This document shows positions 1 to 8,189 of a stretch of 44,451 nt of DNA, piece by piece. The stretch spans positions 1-44,451 of the forward strand of contig CAXMRC010000024.1 in NCBI GenBank assembly GCA_964195945.1, given 5' to 3'. Under the pieces are notes generated by a model, which was given only the letters and a program-made list of their open reading frames with translations, did not search any database and had not been told where the DNA came from. Origin of the DNA: JAAETI01 sp964195945. Lineage in GTDB: Bacteria > Actinomycetota > Acidimicrobiia > Spongiisociales > UBA5794. Each line of letters opens with the position of its first letter. Position 1 is the stretch's first letter. Both the position numbers and the translations under genes were made by a program.

Positions 1-584
1 ATCGGCCGGACAGAGCCGATATCGGCAGCGAATTCCGATTCGGATTCGTATAGGACGTAGGTGGATTCGTCCTTGGTATCGAAGACGAGGGTGTTGACCG
101 TGCTGACGGCGGCAAGGTGCAGCAATGCCGCGAATTGTTCCGGGTCGGCTGCGACATAGCTGCTCACGCGGAGCCCGCGGACGATCCGTGGCTGCAGCGT
201 CACTTCCACAGATTCTTCGTCGCCGCCCCAGTCGATTGATATGGGGAGCCAACCGAATCGGCTGACTTTGATCGCGGCCGGTGCGATCGCACTAAAGGTG
301 ACCACTCCATCGGAATCCGAGGTGGCCTGTTCTTGTCCGACATCGACAGTCGTCGCGGGAAGAGCCACACCGTCGAGTCCGGTGACTACCACGGAGAGGT
401 CATAGGTGGGCGGCAATGTCGTGGTGGTGGTAGCGGTGGTTGTTGTCGTTGAGGCGGTCGTGACCGGAGGCAGTGAGGTCACGGCCTGCGTGGAGACTGT
501 GGTCACGACCAAGTCGGAGTCGCTCTCACAGCCGACGACGACGAGCACGAGAAGAATCACCAGGAGGCTATTGACGTGGGTCAT
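1..584 (-). CDS. secreted lipoprotein with DUF4015/GHL13-like glycosidase start (partial, runs off left edge)
   Basis: Translating the minus strand from the ATG at 584 gives an open frame of 194 codons to the window edge. Residues 1-19 form a lipoprotein signal with lipobox VVGC (Cys19). A Thr-rich linker follows (about 28-60), then a small beta-rich carboxypeptidase-regulatory-like segment (about 61-132). From about residue 134 the pattern RGLRVSSYVA, then NTLVFDTKDES, resembles the opening of DUF4015 (GHL13, putative glycosyl hydrolase), where the related phrase is N-x-VVIDVKDD. The remainder of the catalytic barrel lies outside the window, so activity cannot be judged. The role would be extracellular, attached to the membrane by lipid. 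The ribosome site before the ATG is weak, so the start rests on the lipobox fit. Confidence 0.7.
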   Translation of the reverse strand, partial: MTHVNSLLVILLVLVVVGCESDSDLVVTTVSTQAVTSLPPVTTASTTTTTATTTTTLPPTYDLSVVVTGLDGVALPATTVDVGQEQATSDSDGVVTFSAIAPAAIKVSRFGWLPISIDWGGDEESVEVTLQPRIVRGLRVSSYVAADPEQFAALLHLAAVSTVNTLVFDTKDESTYVLYESESEFAADIGSVRP

Positions 585-742
585 GGAACGGAAGGCTACC
601 GGTATCCGACGGCTGAGCGGCGCACCGACCGTGGCGGGCACCGTGAAAGACCCATTCCGGTTCATAGAAGCTTCACATAGCTGAAGGTCGTGTCTTCATA
701 CGGCACCGCTTTGCTTGTCCAAAATAATGAAGGAGCACAAAA

Positions 743-1513
743 GTGCGGTATCAAAACACAAAGAAATGGACGGGCGTTGGACTGGCGGCAGTCCTCGTGG
801 TCGGATCTCTTGCCGGCTGCGACTCTGACAACGACACCTCAGCGGCGGCCGAGCCTGAGGCTGCCGTCGCGACTGAGGTCGCGGCAGACACCGACACCGC
901 GGTCGTGACCTCGGACGATTCACAGATCGCAGTTGAAGCGTCCAGCCCCGGTGGTTCTGCGGAGTCGGACGGCGACGACTATGTCATTACCCAACTGGCC
1001 GAGCTCCCCGTCGAAACCCTGACCGACCAGGAACTTACGGACATTTCTTGGATGAGAGAGGAAGAGAAACTGGCTCGTGACGTCTACCTGGTGATGTCGG
1101 ACCTTTGGGGTGTGAATGTCTTCTCCAACATCGCCCGTGCCGAGCAGATGCACATGGACTCGGTCCTCGCGCTCATCGATCGCTACGAATTGGAAGATCC
1201 GGTCGGCTCGAATGATGTAGGTGTTTTCACTAACCCTGATATCCAGGCCCTCTATGACAGCCTGATCGAACAGGGTTCAGCGTCACTAGAGGATGCTCTC
1301 CTCGTCGGCGCTTCTATCGAAGACATCGACATCTTCGACCTGAACGCAGCCATGGCAGCGACCGACAACGAAGACCTCGCTCTGGTCTGGGACACCCTCT
1401 TGACCGGCTCCTACAGCCACATGCGAGCTTTCACGAAGCAGCTTGATCGCAACGGTGTTGATTTCACCCCGAGCTATATCTTGGTGGCCGAATACGAAGC
1501 CATCATCGGCTAA
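743..1513 (+). CDS. DUF2202 ferritin-like lipoprotein
   Basis: The 256-residue protein starts at a GTG preceded by AGGAG seven bases upstream. The N-terminus is a lipoprotein signal with lipobox LAGC (Cys26), followed by a long Ala/Asp/Glu-rich low-complexity linker to about residue 85. The C-terminal domain (about 92-255) has the DUF2202 pattern: MREEEKLARDVY, then FSNIARAEQMHM, then LIDRYELEDP. The spaced Glu and His residues on helices are what one expects of a ferritin-like four-helix bundle. DUF2202 proteins have no firmly established reaction; a metal or redox role outside the membrane is inference. The gene stands alone, convergent with the adenosine deaminase gene 14 bases downstream. 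Confidence 0.85.
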   Translation: MRYQNTKKWTGVGLAAVLVVGSLAGCDSDNDTSAAAEPEAAVATEVAADTDTAVVTSDDSQIAVEASSPGGSAESDGDDYVITQLAELPVETLTDQELTDISWMREEEKLARDVYLVMSDLWGVNVFSNIARAEQMHMDSVLALIDRYELEDPVGSNDVGVFTNPDIQALYDSLIEQGSASLEDALLVGASIEDIDIFDLNAAMAATDNEDLALVWDTLLTGSYSHMRAFTKQLDRNGVDFTPSYILVAEYEAIIG

Positions 1514-1527
1514 GAACACTCGAGCAA

Positions 1528-2535
1528 CTATTGCTCTCCATACTCGTGTCGAGCCCACCAGGACTCGACCAAACGACCGGCGTCGAGTTTCTCGGCGCCG
1601 GTCATCCATGAAGCGACGATGGCCCGGTCCGTTAGAGCCTTCGCATCGGCGTCGTAGAGGTCGACGACCGCCCTCAGGTCTTCCGCTACTGAGGTGTGGA
1701 AGAAACTCGGATCGTCTGAACTGATGGTGACGTTTGCCCCGGCCTCGAGCAGCACTCCGACGGGATGGCCCTCCCACCCCGAAACAACTCCCGTGCGGAT
1801 GTTCGAGGTCGGGCAGACCTCGAGTGGAACCTGGTCGGTGACGATCCGGTCCATCAGATTGTGGTCCTCGACCGTTCGGATCCCGTGACCGATCCGCTCG
1901 ACCTTGAGAACATCGAGAGCCTCGCGGACACTCTCCGGCCCGGCAGCCTCACCAGCATGGGCAGTGAGATGGAGGCCGTGATCTGCGGCACGTTGGTATA
2001 CATCTTTGAAAAGGCCAGGGGGATAGGTTTGCTCGGATCCGCCGATGGTAATGCCGCGGACATCGGCCTCGTGAGCGACTTCGATTATTGCCGCCAGAGT
2101 CCGAGCTGCTCGCTCGGGTCCGGTATCGCGAACCAAATCGCAATTGAGCACAACTTCGGTATCCGGCACTCCGGCTAGTCCGGAGCGAATCGCCTGGGCA
2201 ATGCCCTGCGGCGAAAGACCATGTCGTTCGAAGTCGGTCGGGGAGAACGACGCCTCGGCGTACACGATGTGTTGTCTCGCCAGATCGGCGGCGACGCTTT
2301 GTGCGATGAGCTCGAAGTCGTCGTAGCTACGCAAAAATCCGGTCATCCACCACCAGGTCTCGATGAAGTGGGGGAAGCTCGTGTACTGGAGATGATCCAC
2401 GAGAGCCGTGCGGGTGGGCACCACAGAATCCCCGCCGTACTTCTGGATCAGATCCCACATCGTGTCGAGGGGGATGGCGCCTTCAAGATGAAGATGCAGC
2501 TCGACCTTCGGGGCGAGATCGAAAGCGTCAGGCAT
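1528..2535 (-). CDS. add: adenosine deaminase
   Basis: A 335-residue metal-dependent hydrolase of the adenosine/AMP deaminase family, expected to convert adenosine (or deoxyadenosine) to inosine in the cytosol for purine salvage. Visible motifs are HLHLEG near the N-terminus (two zinc His), HAGEA (zinc/catalytic region), RIGHGIR and SSDDPSFF (zinc Asp), in the usual order. I chose the ATG at 2535 rather than the longer frame to 2580 because MPDAFDLAPKVELHLHLEG matches normal family N-termini. That start overlaps the stop of the upstream PLP-enzyme gene by 8 bases, suggesting translational coupling. Some members of the family act on adenine or other aminopurines; the sequence alone does not settle substrate. 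Confidence 0.9.
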   Translation of the reverse strand: MPDAFDLAPKVELHLHLEGAIPLDTMWDLIQKYGGDSVVPTRTALVDHLQYTSFPHFIETWWWMTGFLRSYDDFELIAQSVAADLARQHIVYAEASFSPTDFERHGLSPQGIAQAIRSGLAGVPDTEVVLNCDLVRDTGPERAARTLAAIIEVAHEADVRGITIGGSEQTYPPGLFKDVYQRAADHGLHLTAHAGEAAGPESVREALDVLKVERIGHGIRTVEDHNLMDRIVTDQVPLEVCPTSNIRTGVVSGWEGHPVGVLLEAGANVTISSDDPSFFHTSVAEDLRAVVDLYDADAKALTDRAIVASWMTGAEKLDAGRLVESWWARHEYGEQ

Positions 2536-3757
2536 CAGCGGCGAGCTGGTGCAGCGCCGACAGCAGCCGATCCACTTCATCCTTTGTGGTGTAGTGGAGG
2601 AAACCTATCCGGACCAGACCACCGTCGGCGCGACCGAGCGCCTTCATCACCTCGACCGCGTAGTAGTCGCCATCAGTGACGTAGATTCCCAGGTCGCCGA
2701 GTTCGGTAGCGAGCCGCCGTGCGGAGAAACCGTCCAATTCGATGGCGAATGTTGGTGTCCGTGCGGTTAGGTCGTCGGTGATGCCGAAGACGGTTGCGGT
2801 CTCTGGCAGCCCGTCCAAGAACTGTTGACCAAGAGTGATGGCATGGTCCTGCATGGCGGCGTATGCGGCCGCGATACGTTCCCGTCTTGTTCCCTCAGTG
2901 TGCGTAATGTCCGCGATGTGATCGACGGCTGCCGTCACTCCGGCGAGGGCTTCGAAGCTTTGTGTCCCGGTTTCCCACTTTCCTGGTCCCGTGGCTGGAG
3001 ACGGTCGTACCTTGTATGCGTCTAGTTTCTCCATCAGCGAACCACGCCCGGCCATTGCGCCGATGTGCGGACCGAAGAACTTGTAAGCCGAAGCGATAAG
3101 GAAGTCGCAGTCCACTGCGGCGATGTCAATGAGGCCGTGCGGGGCGTAATGGACCGCATCGATCATCGACAACGCTCCGGCGTCATGGGCGATGCGCGTC
3201 GCCGCGGCAACGTCAACGACACTGCCAATAGCATTCGACGCATGTGTTATGGCGACGAGTCTCGTCCTGGGCCCGACGACGTCTTCAAGTCGCTCGAGGT
3301 CAAGACGGTATGTGTCGGTGTTGAACGGAACCCACTTCACCGCAACATCTCGATCGGCTGCAGCCCGTAGCCACGGAGAAACGTTGGCGTCATGGTCGAG
3401 ACGGGTTACCACCACTTCGTCACCAGGCCTCCAATCGGCAGAGACTGCACGACTCAAGGCGAAGTTGAGGCTTGTCATGTTCATGCCGAACACGATTTGG
3501 TCGCCGTCTCTTGCTCCATAAAGGTCGGATATGGCGGAACGGGCACCCTCGTGGGTGTCTTCAGAATCCCGGCTTGCCGCAAAGGCTCCGCCATGGTTGG
3601 AACCACCTTTGGCGAGAAAGGTGCTGATGGCGTCGATAACGCTGTGAGGAACCTGGCTCCCGCCCGGACCATCGAACCATGCAACAGTTGTTCCGTTTTC
3701 TTCACGACGCAAGGCGGGAAACTGCGCTCGAATGGCGGAGGTATTGAGGGAGGTCAT
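2528..3757 (-). CDS. class V aminotransferase, cysteine desulfurase-like (VC1184-type) PLP enzyme
   Basis: A 409-residue PLP enzyme of the SufS/class V fold. The lysine expected to bind PLP is in SAYKFFGPHIG (about residue 228). Upstream are the cofactor-region motifs HDANVSPW and THASNAIGSVVDV, and the C-terminus holds the small domain with GLVRIGFLHY. The protein has only one cysteine (in AVDCDFLIAS, next to the PLP site). The mobile-loop cysteine that carries the persulfide in true SufS/IscS, normally after the R-x-G region, is absent. I therefore call it desulfurase-like, not a proven desulfurase; lyase, epimerase or transaminase activity is possible. AGGAG lies just upstream of the ATG at 3757. 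It is the first gene of a two-gene unit with the adenosine deaminase. Confidence 0.85.
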   Translation of the reverse strand: MTSLNTSAIRAQFPALRREENGTTVAWFDGPGGSQVPHSVIDAISTFLAKGGSNHGGAFAASRDSEDTHEGARSAISDLYGARDGDQIVFGMNMTSLNFALSRAVSADWRPGDEVVVTRLDHDANVSPWLRAAADRDVAVKWVPFNTDTYRLDLERLEDVVGPRTRLVAITHASNAIGSVVDVAAATRIAHDAGALSMIDAVHYAPHGLIDIAAVDCDFLIASAYKFFGPHIGAMAGRGSLMEKLDAYKVRPSPATGPGKWETGTQSFEALAGVTAAVDHIADITHTEGTRRERIAAAYAAMQDHAITLGQQFLDGLPETATVFGITDDLTARTPTFAIELDGFSARRLATELGDLGIYVTDGDYYAVEVMKALGRADGGLVRIGFLHYTTKDEVDRLLSALHQLAADA

Positions 3758-4104
3758 CGATTCTCCTGGGGCTCGGTGCGACAGATCTCACAATAGGAGC
3801 GTGGCCGAGGACTTGAGCGGGAGAAGCCGGAGAGTCGGTCCAACGCGCGAACAAGCAACCAACGACATCACGAAGCAATGCGATTACCGGCCAGGTGGGA
3901 GCGGCGGTGGGGCCTCTCCCACCTTTGGGACCGGGTGACCATTCGTGGATCCGACACGCTGGCGGATCCGCACCATCTAAACATGTCATTGTGAAACCCA
4001 AAGCGGACAAGATTTGTCGGAGTCCTCCGATGTCATATCTGTAATTAGTGTCGTGCCCGGCGCTGGCTATCGTGCCGTTCGGCTAGTAGGGGGTGGAGTC
4101 GGAT
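3758..4104. promoter_or_regulatory. divergent intergenic region with three inverted repeats
   Basis: This 347-base stretch separates two divergent genes. It holds AGGTGGGAG (3893-3901) and its perfect complement CTCCCACCT (3916-3924), a GGATCCG / CGGATCC pair (3947-3953 and 3963-3969), and a compact TCGGAG-TC-CTCCGA palindrome (4017-4030), 75 bases before the transporter ATG. ATGTCAT also occurs on both sides of the last palindrome. No protein-coding frame here looks real. The compact palindrome is the best operator candidate; that is inference. Confidence 0.45.
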
Positions 4105-7100
4105 ATGGCATCTGAGGAAGGGTTGCAGGACCTGGGAGCGTTCGGCAGCTCGCGAGCGTCCGGAATCGGGCTCGCCGCTGCCATCGCTCGGAATTCCAGA
4201 GTGGTCATCGGTGTCGTGCTCCTCGTCACCGCGATGCTCAGCTACCCCATGCTGTTTTGGCCTTCAGCCGAGACTGCATCGCTAAGCCCTGCAACCCAGA
4301 TAGCTGAGATCCAGGAGTTGGCGGCGGAGCGCTTCGCCGATGACGTTTTCCGGTATTTCCTTCTGGTCGAATCGAACAGTGGGGACCTACTCGAAAAGGC
4401 TCCATTGCTCTCGCTGTTCGATAATTCCCAGGCGATGCGCCAGGATTTTGCGATTGGGGACCGCTTTGCAGAACTGCACGATGCTGAACTCGGCATCGAT
4501 GTCCACGGGATCTGGTCGATCGCTGACTCGACCGACCGTCTGCTGCGCGATGTCGGTGTTCCAGATGGGCTTGCTGGTGCAACCCAGGATCAGATCGATG
4601 GTGCCATCGCCGCGATCCTGGAACAGAGCGCTCCATCCGAGTGGGGACTGGCGACTCAGACTGTGCAAGATGACAGGGGTGTCTGGCACAGCCCGGCGAT
4701 CTTTGTGAACGTGGCGGCTGACAACGAGAAACTTGGCGGGGGAGGCCGCCTCGTCACAATCGGCGCGGAGAATCTCGAGAAGGAGCAGTTCGCCAGGGAT
4801 CTTCGCGACGCCATGATCGGGGATGGGAGCGAATTGTCGGTGTGGGCACCGGCCGCCGACGTCAACCTGACCTCAAACGAGCAAGGGGAACTGGCAGGGC
4901 CCTTCATCGGCCTGACGATTGCTGCTGTGCTGCTGATTGTCGGCGTGGCGTTCCGCTCGTATTGGGCAGTGGCGATTGCTGGGGCGGCTCTTGCCGTGTT
5001 GATGGTGTGGCTCCGCGGTGGAGCGAACCTGATGGGTCTCAAGAGTGATCAGATTCTGAGCACCATTCTCCCGATCAGCATGATCTCTTTCGGAATCGAT
5101 TCGGCGTTCCACGGGATCGGAAGGGTGCGCGAGGAGAGAAGACGTGGTCAGGTGGGGCAGCGTGCTTTTGTCATCGGTCTCGGCTCCGTCTTCGGTGCCC
5201 TGGCTTTGGCCGCGACATCGGACGCAGTCGCGTTCCTTGCGAACACCTCGGCAGGGATTGAGTCGGTTGTGCAGTTCGGGTTTGCCGCGGCGCTGGCAAC
5301 GGTCGCCGCCTTCCTACTGCTCGGTGTTGCGACGCCGCTGATGTTGTCGTTGACAGAGGGGCAAATCGGGAGCCGAACGATTACCGGATCGGGACGAGCC
5401 GTGGACATGCTTCTGAGCCTGGTGGCAGCTGCCTTCGCAACAGCGACGGTCCTGGTTCTGGTTTTCGTCTCCGGCGGAATCGGTCTTGTCATGTTGTCGC
5501 TCTATTTGCTCATCATGTTGGGTCTTCCGCTGATCGTGGCCAAGCGTGGCAAAGGAATCGAGTTCGAAGCGCACGGTTCCGGAAGCGGCTCTCGCCGACT
5601 TGGAGGAGCGGTTGCCACAGTCGCTTCCCGACCATGGCTGACAATCGGTATCGCTTCGGTAGTAACAGGCGTCGCCTTGTGGGGAGCACTGCAATTGGAG
5701 GTCACCTTCGACGTCAAAGACTTCTTCTCTTCCGAATCCGATTTCGTTGTAGCCCTCGACAAGACCGCTGAGTACTTAGGCGACCAAGGCGGCGAGCAGG
5801 CTGTCGTTTATGTAGAGACGGACCTGGCAGATCAAGACGCTCTGGATGCGCTGCAGCTTTTCGCCACTCGTGTGGCCTCAGTCGCAGACAACCCGTTGGC
5901 TAAGGGCGCCGACGGGATCGTGAAGGTGAACTCCGGCGTTCTGGCGCTAGTCGATGATGTTGACGATCGTATCGCCGTTGAGAAACCAGAGGATCTTGCT
6001 GAGATCTACGATCAGGCGCTCGCGCTCGGCGTCATCGACGATTCGGGCAACGCGCGGTGGACACCGAATGATGTCGGCACGATCTTGTGGCGCTCCGACG
6101 ATGACACCAGATACGCCACGGTTCTCACTTATCAAATCCCCGACACCAGAGATCAAACCAACGTCGTAAAGACCAGGGAGATCCTCGAACCGCTTGCGGT
6201 CGATCTCGAAAACGCCCTGATACGTATTGACCCTGAGTCCACCGTCGTCGTGACCGGGTCGGCGATCTACCGCGACGATCAGCTTGCCGGCATTCGACGG
6301 GCAATGCTGCTGGCTCTTCCCCTTGCCGTCGTGGCCTGTTTCGTCGTCGCCGCGGGCTTCATGAGGTCTCTGCGCTATGCGTTTGTCAGCATCATCCCGA
6401 TTCTTCTCGTCGTGACGTGGCTGTATGGCCTGATGCAGCAAGCCGGGTTCGGCGTCAACGTCGTCACCTCGATCATCGGTGCCGTCTCTGTCGGAATCGG
6501 CATCGACTTCTCCACACACTTCACCATGCGATTCCTCGAAGAACGGCGGTCAGGCGCCGTGGCACTATCCGCGGTTGCGGCCGCCGGCACCGGAACCGGG
6601 GCCGCCCTGGCTGGTTCCGCGGTCACCTCCGTCGCCGGTTTTGGCATTTTGGCCTTTGCGCCGATGCCAATGTTCGCAACCTACGGTCTGCTGACAGCAA
6701 TCATGATCGTGTTTGCCCTCATTGCCTCACTCTTCGTCCTTCCGTCGCTTCTTGTTGTGGCGACCAGGGAGGGCGCGGCGACATCGACTCGTTCGGTTCC
6801 GAGAGGTACCGCCGACTATCGAGCTGAAAGAACCGTCCCGGTTCGGATTGGACTGGCGCGTGACCTGAGCGACGGGGTGGTCGATCATGTATTGGCGACT
6901 TTCGAAGACGAGTTGCGTGACGGAGCACTCACACTGCGCACGGTTCCCGGGGATGCCCTCTCCGGATTGATAGCGGACGGTGAGTTCGACCTCGGTCTTG
7001 TGGCGCGATGGCCCGGAACTGCGGAACCAGATTTGCCAGGGATCAAGTCAGCCACCCTTGTCAAAGAGGAGTTAGTGGCCGTTGCAGGAACGGTGCAGGA

Positions 7101-7482
7101 CGATGAAGCAACCGCACCTGTAGAAGGTCTGACCAAGGGACTTCTCATTGTCGGGCCCCATGCGGAGTGGGACGTTGGGTTGAAGAGTTTGATCCGAACC
7201 CAGACCAGGTCCTTCGTGCTTGCGCACCAAGTCGCGGATGTGGCAACGGGTCTTCGGGTGGCGTCGATAACGGGCGGGACGATGGTGCTGCCGCAGTCGA
7301 TGGCCAAGATTGGTTGGATGCTTGGAGTGCGACTGCTCGAGCCGCGGGCCTTCATCGAAACTGTCGTGCTAGCCAGTGCGAAACGATCAACCGACCGTTA
7401 CGTCGTTGATCTAGTGGTTGCGCTTGCCAAGGCCTTGGAAACAGATGATCGTATGGAGGTCGCAAGGCTGGCGGATGGTTGA
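4105..7482 (+). CDS. RND/MMPL-type transporter fused to a C-terminal LysR-type effector-binding domain
   Basis: This 1125-residue protein has the twofold RND plan: a first membrane helix (about 32-52), a large outer domain (53-265), a helix bundle with GIDSAFHGIGRVREERRRG after it (about 329), a second repeat starting with a helix at about 512, a second outer domain (535-730), and another bundle with GIGIDFSTHFTMRF (about 796). Helices end near 886. Residues about 911-1115 then read like a LysR-type substrate-binding domain: VRIGLARDL, a middle GEFDLGLVARWPG, VKEELVAVAG, and ITGGTMVLPQSMA. This would sit in the cytosol. No helix-turn-helix is visible. The substrate is unknown; MMPL relatives move lipids or hydrophobic compounds. 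The ATG at 4105 has GGAG six bases upstream; a GTG at 4093 is an alternative. Confidence 0.85.
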   Translation: MASEEGLQDLGAFGSSRASGIGLAAAIARNSRVVIGVVLLVTAMLSYPMLFWPSAETASLSPATQIAEIQELAAERFADDVFRYFLLVESNSGDLLEKAPLLSLFDNSQAMRQDFAIGDRFAELHDAELGIDVHGIWSIADSTDRLLRDVGVPDGLAGATQDQIDGAIAAILEQSAPSEWGLATQTVQDDRGVWHSPAIFVNVAADNEKLGGGGRLVTIGAENLEKEQFARDLRDAMIGDGSELSVWAPAADVNLTSNEQGELAGPFIGLTIAAVLLIVGVAFRSYWAVAIAGAALAVLMVWLRGGANLMGLKSDQILSTILPISMISFGIDSAFHGIGRVREERRRGQVGQRAFVIGLGSVFGALALAATSDAVAFLANTSAGIESVVQFGFAAALATVAAFLLLGVATPLMLSLTEGQIGSRTITGSGRAVDMLLSLVAAAFATATVLVLVFVSGGIGLVMLSLYLLIMLGLPLIVAKRGKGIEFEAHGSGSGSRRLGGAVATVASRPWLTIGIASVVTGVALWGALQLEVTFDVKDFFSSESDFVVALDKTAEYLGDQGGEQAVVYVETDLADQDALDALQLFATRVASVADNPLAKGADGIVKVNSGVLALVDDVDDRIAVEKPEDLAEIYDQALALGVIDDSGNARWTPNDVGTILWRSDDDTRYATVLTYQIPDTRDQTNVVKTREILEPLAVDLENALIRIDPESTVVVTGSAIYRDDQLAGIRRAMLLALPLAVVACFVVAAGFMRSLRYAFVSIIPILLVVTWLYGLMQQAGFGVNVVTSIIGAVSVGIGIDFSTHFTMRFLEERRSGAVALSAVAAAGTGTGAALAGSAVTSVAGFGILAFAPMPMFATYGLLTAIMIVFALIASLFVLPSLLVVATREGAATSTRSVPRGTADYRAERTVPVRIGLARDLSDGVVDHVLATFEDELRDGALTLRTVPGDALSGLIADGEFDLGLVARWPGTAEPDLPGIKSATLVKEELVAVAGTVQDDEATAPVEGLTKGLLIVGPHAEWDVGLKSLIRTQTRSFVLAHQVADVATGLRVASITGGTMVLPQSMAKIGWMLGVRLLEPRAFIETVVLASAKRSTDRYVVDLVVALAKALETDDRMEVARLADG

Positions 7483-7486
7483 GTCG

Positions 7487-7975
7487 TTACGCCCCGGCGC
7501 CGCGGAATTCCCAATGCCAGGACTCGTTCGAGATCGGGTACCAACCGTATCGGGCGCCGTTGGTTCTCATCCAGGTGTAGTCAGCATCCCCGATTCCGAC
7601 AAGATGGCCGTTTGTCAGATCCACAGCGAGACCGTTGCCATGCTCGCTTTCCCCTGAAGGAAGGACATTTGCCACCTTGTCACCGCGTAGGTGGGCTTGG
7701 TAGGCGTTGTTTTGCGACTCCCACGATCGGTAGGTATCGATTGCCTGGATATTGATCCCGTCTGTCGTGGCGGCCTGCCGCATGGCCTCCCAGGAGGATG
7801 CCGCGGGCGGCAGCAGGTATCCAGTTCTATTCCAAGCACCGGAGACCGATGTGAGTCCCGAGGTGGACATCTGGCCGTTCCGCTCCTCGATGCCGTTGAC
7901 GATCAAATACTCCTGGAGTGCCTGCGAGGTAACGACGCCCGTAGCCGGCGGTGCAGTCGTTGGCCCGCTTGCCAT
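7487..7975 (-). CDS. VanY-like M15 D-Ala-D-Ala carboxypeptidase
   Basis: About 162 residues forming one M15/VanY domain. The zinc set is visible: His112 and Asp119 in SEHGNGLAVDL, and Glu151 with His154 in ESWHWEF. Such enzymes trim the terminal D-Ala from peptidoglycan stem peptides outside the membrane. Oddly, no signal peptide or membrane helix precedes the domain: the N-terminus is a short Pro/Thr/Ala stretch and an in-frame TGA lies only 36 bases before a TTG at 7981, which is the other possible start. Either export uses another route or the original N-terminus has been lost. It lies tail-to-tail with the transporter gene, 4 bases apart, and precedes the SLH surface-protein block. Confidence 0.8.
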   Translation of the reverse strand: MASGPTTAPPATGVVTSQALQEYLIVNGIEERNGQMSTSGLTSVSGAWNRTGYLLPPAASSWEAMRQAATTDGINIQAIDTYRSWESQNNAYQAHLRGDKVANVLPSGESEHGNGLAVDLTNGHLVGIGDADYTWMRTNGARYGWYPISNESWHWEFRGAGA

Positions 7976-8189
7976 GCCCAACCTGACCCCGAGATCCAGA
8001 TACCGGTGGACTGGTCACCCGCGCCTGGATGGATTGCACCGGCGATTGGATCTCATTGATGCCTCTCATCACTCTCCCAATCGGCGGGCGAGGCCGATTG
8101 TTGCGGGACACAATCTGCTCGCCCGCAAAGTGCCGATATCCACTACGGATTCACTAGTCTCGTTGTGGTGTCTAAGAAGGGAAGGCGCG

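Noticed and set aside
3793..3830. tRNA-Ser-like string (GGAGCGTGGCCGAG) in the gap before the transporter
   Set aside because: Only the D-arm-like part fits; there is no anticodon stem, T-loop (GTTCGAATC) or 3' acceptor match within tRNA length.
5947..6519. 190-codon minus-strand frame inside the transporter gene
   Set aside because: Highly charged, low-complexity translation (many Asp/Arg) characteristic of an antisense shadow.
7752..8189. Upstream extension of the SLH-AlgX frame
   Set aside because: It would precede the signal peptide and runs antisense into the M15 peptidase gene; the ATG at 8190 has a good ribosome site.
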